A stretch of 6,504 bases of DNA from an uncultured Selenomonadaceae bacterium (lineage in GTDB: Bacteria > Bacillota > Negativicutes > Selenomonadales > Selenomonadaceae): contig CAJORE010000193.1 of assembly GCA_905236595.1 (NCBI GenBank), positions 1-6,504 on the forward strand, in the 5' to 3' direction. Under the pieces are notes generated by a model that saw nothing but the letters and a program-made list of their open reading frames with translations, was not told the origin of the DNA and ran no database searches. Made by a program: the position numbers and the translations under genes. Positions within the stretch are counted from its first letter, which is position 1, and every line of letters begins with the position of its first letter. Positions 1-6,500 of the stretch are shown one piece after another.

Positions 1-713
1 CCCACCGCCCCAATCATTTCTTTATCGTTCGCCGCATCACCTATGGCCACGGCATCTTTCAAGTCGATATTAAGATAATCGCACAGAAACTCTATGCCCG
101 TTGCCTTTGTCACGCCCGCCGCCGACACCTCAAAGCTTGTCTTTTCGGCATAGGCGTATGTTATCGGCAAGTGTTGCAAGCTTTCGCGGCATTGCTCACG
201 TCTTTCCGGGGAACGATTGTAAAGATTTATTTTTATAATCTTCGTCGGATCTTTTTTCACCAACTCGCGCAACTCATCAACATTTTTTACGCCCCGACAA
301 AACCGCCGATACATCGGTTCATAGGTTTTCATCAAAAAATTTTCCATGGCGTAAATATCCTGCTGCGGCGCGTATGCCTCGTCAACGGTCAAAATGTGTA
401 CCATTGCCGACTCTCTTTCGCCGACGTCGATAATCTCTAACGAAACATCAAGCGGCAACGGTTTGGCAAACAACGTCCGGCGATTGACAAAATCATGCAC
501 CGCACCACCGCTCATTATAACGCCGTAATCAAGATGCGCCTGCTCTTGTTCGTAGTCCTTAAGCTCCGCCATGCCGCGCCCCGTGGCCAAACAAACCTTA
601 TAGCCGTTTGCCCGCATATCGTCTATTGCCGCAAGCGTTTCGGCGGGGAAACTGTGATCACTTTTTAAGGTCGTGCCGTCCATATCAAGAAAAAGTATTT
701 TGTACTGTCCCAT
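1..713 (-). CDS. Cof-type HAD-superfamily phosphatase (HAD-IIB), C-terminus cut off by the window edge
   Basis: Partial gene: 237 complete codons are visible, starting at the ATG at 713 and running leftward out of the window. The HAD signatures are all present. Motif I is DMDGT at residues 10-14 (nucleophile D10, acid/base D12), motif II is the Thr of ATGR (T44), motif III is K203 in GVTK, and motif IV is GDAAND at 225-230. The long insert between motifs II and III (about residues 75-195) is the cap domain, and its size and position match the C2B cap of the Cof family. Such enzymes dephosphorylate small molecules, often sugar phosphates or flavin/pyridoxal phosphates, in the cytoplasm. The exact substrate cannot be read from sequence. 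Only about 30 residues should be missing, since family members are about 265-275 residues long. An in-frame ATG lies 8 codons upstream (737), but GAAGG seven bases before the ATG at 713 supports the shorter start. It lies downstream of the 543-residue protein gene on the same strand. Confidence 0.9.
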   Translation of the reverse strand, partial: MGQYKILFLDMDGTTLKSDHSFPAETLAAIDDMRANGYKVCLATGRGMAELKDYEQEQAHLDYGVIMSGGAVHDFVNRRTLFAKPLPLDVSLEIIDVGERESAMVHILTVDEAYAPQQDIYAMENFLMKTYEPMYRRFCRGVKNVDELRELVKKDPTKIIKINLYNRSPERREQCRESLQHLPITYAYAEKTSFEVSAAGVTKATGIEFLCDYLNIDLKDAVAIGDAANDKEMIGAV

Positions 714-738
714 ATAAAAACCTTCGCCCAAGGGCATA

Positions 739-760
739 TCCGATAAATGAGTTTATCGGA
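739..760 (-). other. 9-bp perfect hairpin between the two leftward genes
   Basis: TCCGATAAA (739-747) and TTTATCGGA (752-760) are perfect inverse complements around a TGAG loop. Read leftward, the hairpin begins 7 bases after the stop codon of the 543-residue protein gene and ends about 25 bases before the phosphatase start. No T-tract follows it directly on either strand; the nearest is TTTTT just before the phosphatase ATG. It therefore does not fit a standard intrinsic terminator. It could be a weak terminator, an mRNA-stabilising 3' structure, or a processing point in a two-gene transcript. Confidence 0.5.
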
Positions 761-767
761 GCTACTC

Positions 768-2399
768 TTAAATAAACATATCCATGAAGTTACCGATGTT
801 GCCGTAATACGAAATGACCGGCAACGAGTCGGCCGCATAGAACGAACTGAAAGAATTGCGCCCCGTAAATGCGGAAAACGACGGGAACATATTGTCGGCA
901 CGATAACTCGACACATTAACCATATTGTCGATACGTCCGGCAAGACCGTTGCGTCCCAAGGCATTTTCAACAGCCGCGGAATTATCGGCCAACGAAAGGG
1001 ACAACGCCTCTTTATCGACGGACAAGGTGCCGTCATTTTGCGGAACTATGCCGACATTATTCAAAGCGTGGCGGTAATCCGTTTGATCAATGCCGCTCTG
1101 CACAAAACTGTCAAAGCGCACCGAAAGCCCGGTATTTTTCTGAAGATAGTTCACCGTATCGTTATAATTGTCAATGATACTGCCTATCTGCTCGGCAACG
1201 TTACGCGCATCGTTGTGCATAGCGTTTTTATTGGCTATAAAATCCTTGGCATAATTCGTCAACGTTGACAAATCATCAAAAGGCGCGTTGGCTTTCACCG
1301 TCTCCGCCATAAGATTATCGGCGGCGTTCGTCAAAGACTGCACGTTCTCGCCGTCAATATTTACCGCCGAACCGTATGCGGCAGCAAAATTTTTCAAAAC
1401 CGACAAGGCATCGCGTGCGGCAACCGTTGTCTCGTCACTTGCCCGATCACCGGCACGAACGAAACTGCGTACTGCGTCAATGCTGTTTACAATCTGCCCT
1501 TGCGCCACCGCATCCGTTTCGCCAAAAATCGCGGCATAATCGCTGACAGCGGCCGCCGAAGCCGCAACAAATTGCTTAGTCTCTTCATCCGCTTTGTAAG
1601 CGGCGGCAAAATCATCTATGACGCTTGCGGCGTTTTGCAAGTCCCCGACGCGATTAAACTCGTTCCGCACAGTTTCAAGCGTCTTGTTCAAGCGATGCGA
1701 ATCCGCTCCAAATTTACCGGTGCGCTCAAAATAATTAAGATAACCGCCAATACTGTCCAATCCGGTTTGCATAGCTTTAGCAACGCTTTGTCCCGTACAG
1801 GTGAAACGATTCACGGCACTTATGGCCGCCGCCGCCGCATCTTTGGCACCGTTAGCTTCGTCTTGGGTCATGCCGACTTTATCTTGGACGGCATCGGTCA
1901 ATTCTTTCACCGTGTCCTCATCGGCATCTTCGCCCGCCGCCAGTTTATTTATCGCCGACCCAAGAGCATCCTGATCGGCATCATCATCATTTTTTTTCAA
2001 AAAATCCGTCAGGTTCTTGGCGGCGCTTTTAGCCTTGTCGGTCATTTTGTCCGCAGACTCTGCGGTGCCCTTATAGTCGATTTTCTTTAACGCCGTACTC
2101 ACTTTGGCGGCATTTTTCATCTCGCGCTTCAGATCATTTTGGAACTTGTTCTTGTCCTCGTTGTATTCGGCAATAAGTCCGTTGAGCGTGTGCTTTTTAC
2201 CAACCAAAGAATCGACAATGTCAAACGTTGTGCCAAAGCTCGCCAAGTTAACTCCCGTCAATTTCGTGGCGCTGTCCTTATCATTTGCCAAACGCGACGA
2301 AAGATCCGAATTAAAGGAGAGTCCGCCGACTGAGATCCCTTTTCCCGTCGTATGGTACAACAATTCCGATCCCTTCAGCATGGCGCCTATGGTTGCCAT
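768..2399 (-). CDS. Uncharacterised 543-residue helical protein with a FliD-like C-terminal segment
   Basis: Not recognised as a whole. I chose the ATG at 2399 because AGGGAGGGG lies 6 bases upstream. An in-frame GTG at 2474 would add 25 residues but has no ribosome site. The product has no signal peptide and no hydrophobic membrane segment. It is rich in Ala, Asp, Asn and Ser and has a single Cys (C201). Visible parts: an N-terminal stretch with many Gly/Ser (1-56); a charged, probably helical region (about 60-135); an Asp-rich stretch (137-163); a long Ala-rich helical middle with two SV[IL]x[DN]FAAAY copies at 259-268 and 333-342; and a C-terminal segment at about 446-492. That segment reads NNVGIVPQNDGTLSVDKEAL, then a run ending GLAGRIDNMV. 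Its order (a DGTLxxDxxxL turn, an acidic helix, a GLAxRxD helix) resembles the FliD C-terminal region. The tail (500-543) is rich in aromatics. A structural or assembly role is an inference; the FliD link rests on pattern only. The reading frame is open over 1.6 kb with consistent codon use. A weak leftward promoter may lie upstream (TTGCAA at 2488-2493, 17 bases, CAATAT at 2465-2470). Confidence 0.8.
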   Translation of the reverse strand: MATIGAMLKGSELLYHTTGKGISVGGLSFNSDLSSRLANDKDSATKLTGVNLASFGTTFDIVDSLVGKKHTLNGLIAEYNEDKNKFQNDLKREMKNAAKVSTALKKIDYKGTAESADKMTDKAKSAAKNLTDFLKKNDDDADQDALGSAINKLAAGEDADEDTVKELTDAVQDKVGMTQDEANGAKDAAAAAISAVNRFTCTGQSVAKAMQTGLDSIGGYLNYFERTGKFGADSHRLNKTLETVRNEFNRVGDLQNAASVIDDFAAAYKADEETKQFVAASAAAVSDYAAIFGETDAVAQGQIVNSIDAVRSFVRAGDRASDETTVAARDALSVLKNFAAAYGSAVNIDGENVQSLTNAADNLMAETVKANAPFDDLSTLTNYAKDFIANKNAMHNDARNVAEQIGSIIDNYNDTVNYLQKNTGLSVRFDSFVQSGIDQTDYRHALNNVGIVPQNDGTLSVDKEALSLSLADNSAAVENALGRNGLAGRIDNMVNVSSYRADNMFPSFSAFTGRNSFSSFYAADSLPVISYYGNIGNFMDMFI

Positions 2400-2405
2400 T
2401 TTCAG

Positions 2406-2414
2406 CCCCTCCCT
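2406..2414 (-). promoter_or_regulatory. Ribosome binding site that fixes the start of the 543-residue protein
   Basis: On the minus strand AGGGAGGGG precedes CTGAAA and then ATG at 2399. The upstream in-frame GTG at 2474 is preceded by CGCTCTTT, which has no purine-rich Shine-Dalgarno match. This site therefore decides the start. Confidence 0.7.
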
Positions 2415-2501
2415 CTGTCTTGCGGTAAAACTATCCGCATGACTGTTACATTCCGTTTCCTCATATATTGCCACAAAGAGCGCATAATTGCAACAGAAAA
2501 T

Positions 2502-2530
2502 TTGCGTGATGCGACATTTTATGCTATAAT
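2502..2530 (+). promoter_or_regulatory. Extended -10 sigma-70-type promoter of the gatCAB operon
   Basis: A perfect TATAAT at 2525-2530 is preceded by TGC (2522-2524), giving the TGn extended -10 element. Seventeen bases upstream is TTGCGT (2502-2507), which keeps the TTG of the -35 consensus but only three of six positions. Extended -10 promoters tolerate a weak -35, so this is a credible housekeeping promoter. Transcription would start near 2537, leaving a leader of about 30 bases before gatC, too short for a riboswitch or T-box. Confidence 0.7.
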
Positions 2531-2555
2531 TGCGCCGTTTTTTTCGGGAAATTTC

Positions 2556-2563
2556 GAGGTGAT
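2556..2563 (+). promoter_or_regulatory. Shine-Dalgarno site of gatC, supporting a GTG start
   Basis: GAGGTGAT matches the 3' end of 16S rRNA over eight bases and lies 5 bases before the GTG at 2569. With no nearby in-frame ATG and the family N-terminus beginning here, it fixes the non-ATG start. Confidence 0.75.
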
Positions 2564-2568
2564 ATTAA

Positions 2569-2859
2569 GTGAAGATTACCAAAGACGATTTGGCAAACGT
2601 GGCGTACTTATCGCGCCTTGCCTTGGACGATGGCGAAGAAGAAAACTACATAAAGGATCTTAACGACATTGTCGCCTACGTTGATAAATTAAGTGAGCTT
2701 GACACCGATAACATCATGCCCACAACTTACGCACTTGCCACGGAAAACGTATTCCGCGAAGATGAAGTGCGTCCTTCGCTCACGCAAGAGGAAGCGCTTT
2801 CAACCGCGCCGGACAAGGAAAACGGCTATTTCAAAGTACCGCAAGTGCTTGCCGAATAA
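2569..2859 (+). CDS. gatC: Asp/Glu-tRNA amidotransferase subunit C
   Basis: Small subunit of the heterotrimeric GatCAB enzyme. It wraps as a belt around the GatA-GatB interface and stabilises GatA; it has no active site of its own. The 96-residue length matches the family (about 95). Family hallmarks seen: the N-terminal helix VAYLSRLAL (11-19), the LNDIVAYVDKLSELDTDNI helix and turn (31-49), NVFREDEVRPSL (60-71), and the C-terminal GYFKVPQVL (86-94). Translation starts at GTG with a strong ribosome site. It is the first gene of the operon; gatA follows after 21 bases, which fits coupled production of the three subunits. The promoter at 2502-2530 lies directly upstream. Confidence 0.96.
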   Translation: MKITKDDLANVAYLSRLALDDGEEENYIKDLNDIVAYVDKLSELDTDNIMPTTYALATENVFREDEVRPSLTQEEALSTAPDKENGYFKVPQVLAE

Positions 2860-2880
2860 ATTTTGTTGGAGAAGGCTGTT

Positions 2881-4365
2881 ATGAAAATAATTGAACAACC
2901 GGCACACGTTTTGCATGATATGCTCGTCAAAAAGGAGCTGTCCGCCAAAGAATTAACGGATGCTTTTTTTGCGTCCATCGACAAAAGCGAAGATACGTTG
3001 GGCGCTTTTGTCACACTCATGCGCGGCAAAGCCGGCAAAGACGCTTCCATAATTGACGCCAAAATCGCGCAAGGCGAGGAGTTACCGTATTTTGCGGGAA
3101 TTCCCGTCGCCATAAAGGACAACATCTGCACCAAAGATGTTAAGACCACGGCCAGCAGTAAAATTCTGGAAAATTTTGTGCCACCTTACGATGCGACGGT
3201 TATGACGAAACTGTACGACCAAAACGCCGTAATAATCGGCAAAGCCAACATGGACGAGTTTGCCATGGGCGGCTCTACGGAACATTCCGCATACCACATC
3301 ACGCGCAACCCGCACGATTTGTCCCGCGTGCCCGGCGGTTCATCCGGCGGCAGCGCGGCGGCCGTGGCCGGCGGCGAAGCCGTATGTGCCTTAGGCTCCG
3401 ATACGGGCGGATCAATTCGTCAGCCTTCGGCTTACTGCGGCGTTGTCGGCTTAAAACCCACTTACGGACGCATTTCCCGTTACGGCTTAATCGCCTTTGC
3501 CTCATCCCTCGATCAAATAGGGCCGATTACCCGCGATGTCACCGATGCGGCATATATGTTAAATGCCGTTTGCGGCCATGACAAAATGGATTCGACTTCG
3601 CTTAAGGAAAAAGCTCCCGACTTTACAAAAGCCTTGGTGGCTGACGTTAAAAATTTGAAAATCGGCGTGCCTAAAGAATATTTTGCCGACGGAATTGATC
3701 CGCAAGTCGAAGAAAAAGTCCGCTCCGCCATAAAATCCTTTGCCGAACTGGGCGCAAAAATTACGGAAATATCCCTGCCGCACACCAAATACGCCATCGC
3801 CGTTTATTACATAATCGCTCCCGCCGAGGCTGCCACAAATTTGGAACGGTATGACGGCGTAAGCTACGGTGTGCGCGTACCCGGTAAGGACGTGCCGGAG
3901 ATGATGATAAACACCCGCAGCCAAAAATTCGGCGCGGAGGTAAAACGACGCATTATGATCGGCAACTACGCTTTGTCGGCCGGTTATTACGATGCCTATT
4001 ACCTAAAGGCGCTGAAAGTTCGCACTCTCATAAGCCAAGATTACGTCGAGGCCTTTAACAAAGTCGATGTCATTATGACGCCCACCGCACCCACACCGGC
4101 ATTTAAGCTGAATGAGCTTACGGGCGATCCCCTCAAGATGTATTTGCAAGATATTTGCACCGTACCGGCAAACTTGGCGGGACTGCCGGCGATCTCCGTA
4201 CCATGCGGCGTAAATTCGCAAGGTCTGCCCATAGGACTGCAAATTATCGGGCGCGCTCTTGACGAAGAAACCCTGTTGCGTGCGGCTTATACTTTTGAAA
4301 CGGCGCAGGGAATTCCCTTTGCCGTGCCGGAATTAAACAATGCGGAAGGGGGCGCTTCGGTGTGA
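2881..4365 (+). CDS. gatA: Glutaminyl/asparaginyl-tRNA amidotransferase subunit A (amidase)
   Basis: Glutaminase subunit of GatCAB. It hydrolyses glutamine and releases ammonia, which is channelled to GatB. It belongs to the amidase-signature family with a Lys / cis-Ser / Ser triad, all visible: K79 in VAIKD, S154 in the GGSSGGS loop (152-158), and nucleophile S178 in GSDTGGSIRQP (172-182). These are the same residue numbers as I recall for the S. aureus GatA structure. The stretch from GGSSGGSAAAVA to YGLIAFASSLDQIGP (152-215) is the signature core, and the C-terminal NLAGLPAISVPCG (431-443) and LPIGLQIIGR (449-458) complete the fold. The length of 494 residues is normal (about 485). I chose the ATG at 2881, preceded by GGAGAAGG five bases upstream, over the in-frame TTG codons at 2863 and 2866 that lie upstream of that site. 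The stop codon overlaps the gatB start by 4 bases (GTGA), which suggests translational coupling. Confidence 0.98.
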   Translation: MKIIEQPAHVLHDMLVKKELSAKELTDAFFASIDKSEDTLGAFVTLMRGKAGKDASIIDAKIAQGEELPYFAGIPVAIKDNICTKDVKTTASSKILENFVPPYDATVMTKLYDQNAVIIGKANMDEFAMGGSTEHSAYHITRNPHDLSRVPGGSSGGSAAAVAGGEAVCALGSDTGGSIRQPSAYCGVVGLKPTYGRISRYGLIAFASSLDQIGPITRDVTDAAYMLNAVCGHDKMDSTSLKEKAPDFTKALVADVKNLKIGVPKEYFADGIDPQVEEKVRSAIKSFAELGAKITEISLPHTKYAIAVYYIIAPAEAATNLERYDGVSYGVRVPGKDVPEMMINTRSQKFGAEVKRRIMIGNYALSAGYYDAYYLKALKVRTLISQDYVEAFNKVDVIMTPTAPTPAFKLNELTGDPLKMYLQDICTVPANLAGLPAISVPCGVNSQGLPIGLQIIGRALDEETLLRAAYTFETAQGIPFAVPELNNAEGGASV

Positions 4366-5804
4366 AATATGAAGCGGTAATCGGTCTTGAAATCCACAGC
4401 GAACTAAAGACGACGACAAAAATTTTTTGCGGTTGCAAAACAGCGTTCGGCGCCGAACAGAACACCCAAGTTTGCCCCGTGTGCTTAGGGCTTCCCGGCG
4501 TATTGCCCACGATAAACAAAAAAGTCGTCGAATTTGCCGTCAAAGCGGGGCTTGCCACAAACTGCACCATAAACAAGTACAGCAAATTCGACCGCAAAAA
4601 TTATTATTACCCGGATTTACCGAAGAATTGGCAAACTTCGCAATACGATTTGCCCATTGCCGAACACGGCCATGTAGATATCGAAGTCAACGGCGAAAAA
4701 AAGACCGTGCGTCTTACGCGTATTCATATGGAAGAGGATGCCGGTAAACTGGTTCATTCGGGCAACACCATAAAAGATTCGGCGGCTGGATCCTTCGTTG
4801 ATTACAACCGCACGGGCGTCCCCCTAATCGAAATTGTTTCCGAACCCGATATGCACTCGGCGGCGGAAGCTCGTGCTTACATGGAAAAAATCAAGGCGAT
4901 TTTAGAATATATTGACGTATCCAATTGCCGCATGGAAGAAGGCAATTTGCGTGCGGACATAAATGTCTCCTTACGCCCCGTCGGCAGCGACAAATTGGGC
5001 ACCCGCACCGAAATGAAGAACATAAATTCCTTCAAAGCCCTTGAAGATGCCATAAATTATGAAATCGAACGGCAACAGGAAGTTTTGGAGGACGGCGGGA
5101 AAATAATTCAAGAGACACGCACCTTTGACCCGGAACGGGGAGTTACGCTGTCAATGCGCAGCAAGGAAAACGCCGACGATTACCGCTATATGCCCGAACC
5201 GGATCTGCCGCCTATCGTAATGACGGACGAAGAAATCGAAAGCTACCGCCGCGAATTGCCCGAATTACCGGACGCCGCCTGCTTGCGTCTGCAAAACGAA
5301 TTGGGGCTTTCGGCTTACGATGCCGGTGTTTTGACGGCCTCGCGGCAAACGGCACAATATTTTGATGCGGTGCTGAAAACGGGCGCGGACGCAAAACTTG
5401 CCGCCAACTGGATAATGAGCGACTTGGCCAAGAACTTAAACGCCGCCGAAATTACCATTGACCAATCTCCCGTCGATGCCAAACGTCTCGGCGAAATGAT
5501 TTTGCTCATAAGCAAAGGAACAATTTCTTCCAAAATCGGCAAAAAAGTGTTTGCCGAAATGTGGGACGGCAATACCGATTCGGCGGAAAAAATCGTCGCC
5601 GATAAAGGGTGGGTGCAGATAACCGACACGGGTGCCATCGAACAAATTGTAAAAGAAGTGATCGCCAAAAACGAAAAAGCGGTGGCCGATTACAAAAACG
5701 GCAACAAAAAAGCCATCGGCGCACTCGTCGGACAAGTGATGAAAGCATCACAAGGCAAAGCCAACCCGCAAACGGTAAACGAACTGTTGACAAAATTGCT
5801 GTGA
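4362..5804 (+). CDS. gatB: Asp/Glu-tRNA amidotransferase subunit B
   Basis: Kinase and transamidase subunit. It binds the misacylated tRNA, activates the side-chain carboxylate with ATP and adds the ammonia from GatA, giving Gln-tRNA(Gln) or Asn-tRNA(Asn). Seen: YEAVIGLEIHSEL (3-15) opening the catalytic cradle; a metal-type cluster C23, C25, C38, C41 (CxC and CPVC); KFDRKNYYYPDLPKN (75-89); the family signature VDYNRTGVPLIEI (146-158); EMKNINSFKALEDAI (217-231); and DYRYMPEPDLPP (273-284), where the usual Phe is Met at 277. The C-terminal part, about 330-480, is the YqeY-like tRNA-binding tail ending MKASQGKANPQTVNELL. The length of 480 residues is standard. Translation starts at GTG inside the gatA stop (GTGA), with GGAAGGGGG about 10 bases upstream. 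All key regions are intact, so the holoenzyme should be functional. Confidence 0.98.
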   Translation: MKYEAVIGLEIHSELKTTTKIFCGCKTAFGAEQNTQVCPVCLGLPGVLPTINKKVVEFAVKAGLATNCTINKYSKFDRKNYYYPDLPKNWQTSQYDLPIAEHGHVDIEVNGEKKTVRLTRIHMEEDAGKLVHSGNTIKDSAAGSFVDYNRTGVPLIEIVSEPDMHSAAEARAYMEKIKAILEYIDVSNCRMEEGNLRADINVSLRPVGSDKLGTRTEMKNINSFKALEDAINYEIERQQEVLEDGGKIIQETRTFDPERGVTLSMRSKENADDYRYMPEPDLPPIVMTDEEIESYRRELPELPDAACLRLQNELGLSAYDAGVLTASRQTAQYFDAVLKTGADAKLAANWIMSDLAKNLNAAEITIDQSPVDAKRLGEMILLISKGTISSKIGKKVFAEMWDGNTDSAEKIVADKGWVQITDTGAIEQIVKEVIAKNEKAVADYKNGNKKAIGALVGQVMKASQGKANPQTVNELLTKLL

Positions 5805-5820
5805 AAAGCGGTGATTTATC

Positions 5821-6492
5821 ATGTATACCTGCCATGCCGCCATGTTTGACATGGACGGAACGTTGGTCGATTCGCTGGCCGACTTGGCCGACAGCGCCAA
5901 CGAAGTAATGCGTTCCTTCGGCGCCGCCGAACATACGACGGAAGAATACCGCTACTTTGTCGGCAACGGCGCCAAAAAACTCATGGAACGCGCCTTGCCG
6001 CAAGACCTTGCCGCCGATGCGGCAACGGTAAACGAAGCTTTGACCCGCTACAAAAAGATTTACCGTGAACGGCATCTTCTGACAAAAACCAAACCTTATC
6101 CCGGTATCGAGGAATTATTGGCAAAGCTTAAAGAAAAAAATATTCCTTGTGCGGTGTTGACGAACAAGCCTCACGAAGCGGCGCTCGTGATTGCCGATAA
6201 ATTATTCCCCGCCGCTTTCTGCGCCGTAGTCGGCGACAAACCCAACGGGCCGCGCAAACCCGACCCGACCAACGCGCTAATCATCGCCAAAGATATGGGC
6301 GTTGCTCCGTCTGCGGTGGCTTACTTTGGGGACAGCGATGCGGATATGCTTTTGGCAAACAACGCCGGCTTCGTGCCGGTCGGTGTGCTTTGGGGATTTC
6401 GTCCGCGTGAAGAACTATCGGCAAACGGCGCCAAGATTTTGCTCAATCACCCCGACGATATTTTTACCGAGATAAATTTTGTCGGTAAATGA
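5821..6492 (+). CDS. Phosphoglycolate-phosphatase-type HAD hydrolase
   Basis: HAD-superfamily phosphatase of subfamily IA (Gph/PGP type) with 223 residues, the usual size for the family. Motif I is FDMDGTLVDS (9-18; nucleophile D10, acid/base D12), motif II is T114 in AVLTNKP, motif III is K146 in RKPDPT, and motif IV is GDSDADM (170-176; metal ligands D171 and D175). The helical C1 cap lies between motifs I and II (about 18-95). The end, VGVLWGFRPREEL (187-199) then a HPDDI stretch, is typical of Gph-like enzymes. These remove phosphate from 2-phosphoglycolate, formed from damaged DNA 3' ends and side reactions, but related members act on other small phosphates, so I leave the symbol blank. 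It starts 16 bases after gatB, with GGTGAT seven bases before the ATG matching the 16S tail, so it is probably the fourth gene of the operon. It is not closely related in cap type to the HAD protein at the left edge. Confidence 0.9.
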   Translation: MYTCHAAMFDMDGTLVDSLADLADSANEVMRSFGAAEHTTEEYRYFVGNGAKKLMERALPQDLAADAATVNEALTRYKKIYRERHLLTKTKPYPGIEELLAKLKEKNIPCAVLTNKPHEAALVIADKLFPAAFCAVVGDKPNGPRKPDPTNALIIAKDMGVAPSAVAYFGDSDADMLLANNAGFVPVGVLWGFRPREELSANGAKILLNHPDDIFTEINFVGK

Positions 6493-6500
6493 TTATTTAC
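6463..6500 (+). repeat. Two overlapping inverted repeats at the end of the phosphatase gene
   Basis: TTTACCGA (6463-6470) pairs perfectly with TCGGTAAA (6482-6489) around an 11-base loop. GTAAAT (6485-6490) also pairs with ATTTAC (6495-6500) around GATT. The two hairpins share the arm at 6485-6489, so they cannot form together. Both sit across the last codons and the stop. Only 12 bases follow the stop codon in the window, so whether a T-tract or a further arm follows is unknown. Short A/T-rich palindromes can arise by chance. Confidence 0.3.

Noticed and set aside
171..440. Plus-strand 89-residue frame near the left edge
   Set aside because: It lies opposite the cap domain of the Cof-type phosphatase, whose motifs are intact across the whole region.
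665..1036. Minus-strand 123-residue frame crossing from the 543-residue protein into the HAD gene
   Set aside because: Out of frame with both recognised genes; the translation is rich in Arg, Cys and Trp and has no family resemblance.
747..2090. Long plus-strand open frames of 173 and 196 residues opposite the 543-residue protein
   Set aside because: They have no credible ribosome sites, overlap each other's territory antisense to a better frame, and their translations (rich in Arg, Ile and His) look like back-translations of an Ala/Asp-rich gene.
2419..2450. Possible flagellar sigma-28 promoter for the 543-residue protein (GCGGATAG resembling GCCGATAA)
   Set aside because: No TAAA-type -35 element at the proper 15-base spacing; the nearest, GAAA, is two bases off. 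The match is too weak to call.
2400..2474. N-terminal extension of the 543-residue protein to the GTG at 2474
   Set aside because: No ribosome site for the GTG, while a very strong one (AGGGAGGGG) sits within the extension directly before the ATG at 2399.
2537..2568. T-box or riboswitch ahead of gatC
   Set aside because: The predicted leader is only about 30 bases, with no room for a specifier stem or a terminator/antiterminator pair.
2863..2880. TTG starts adding six residues to GatA
   Set aside because: They precede the ribosome site GGAGAAGG, which serves the ATG at 2881. The shorter start also gives the expected catalytic residue numbering.
5506..6075. Minus-strand 189-residue frame opposite the gatB/HAD junction
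   Set aside because: Antisense to two well-recognised proteins. The Phe/Arg-rich translation is the expected shadow of their codon use.
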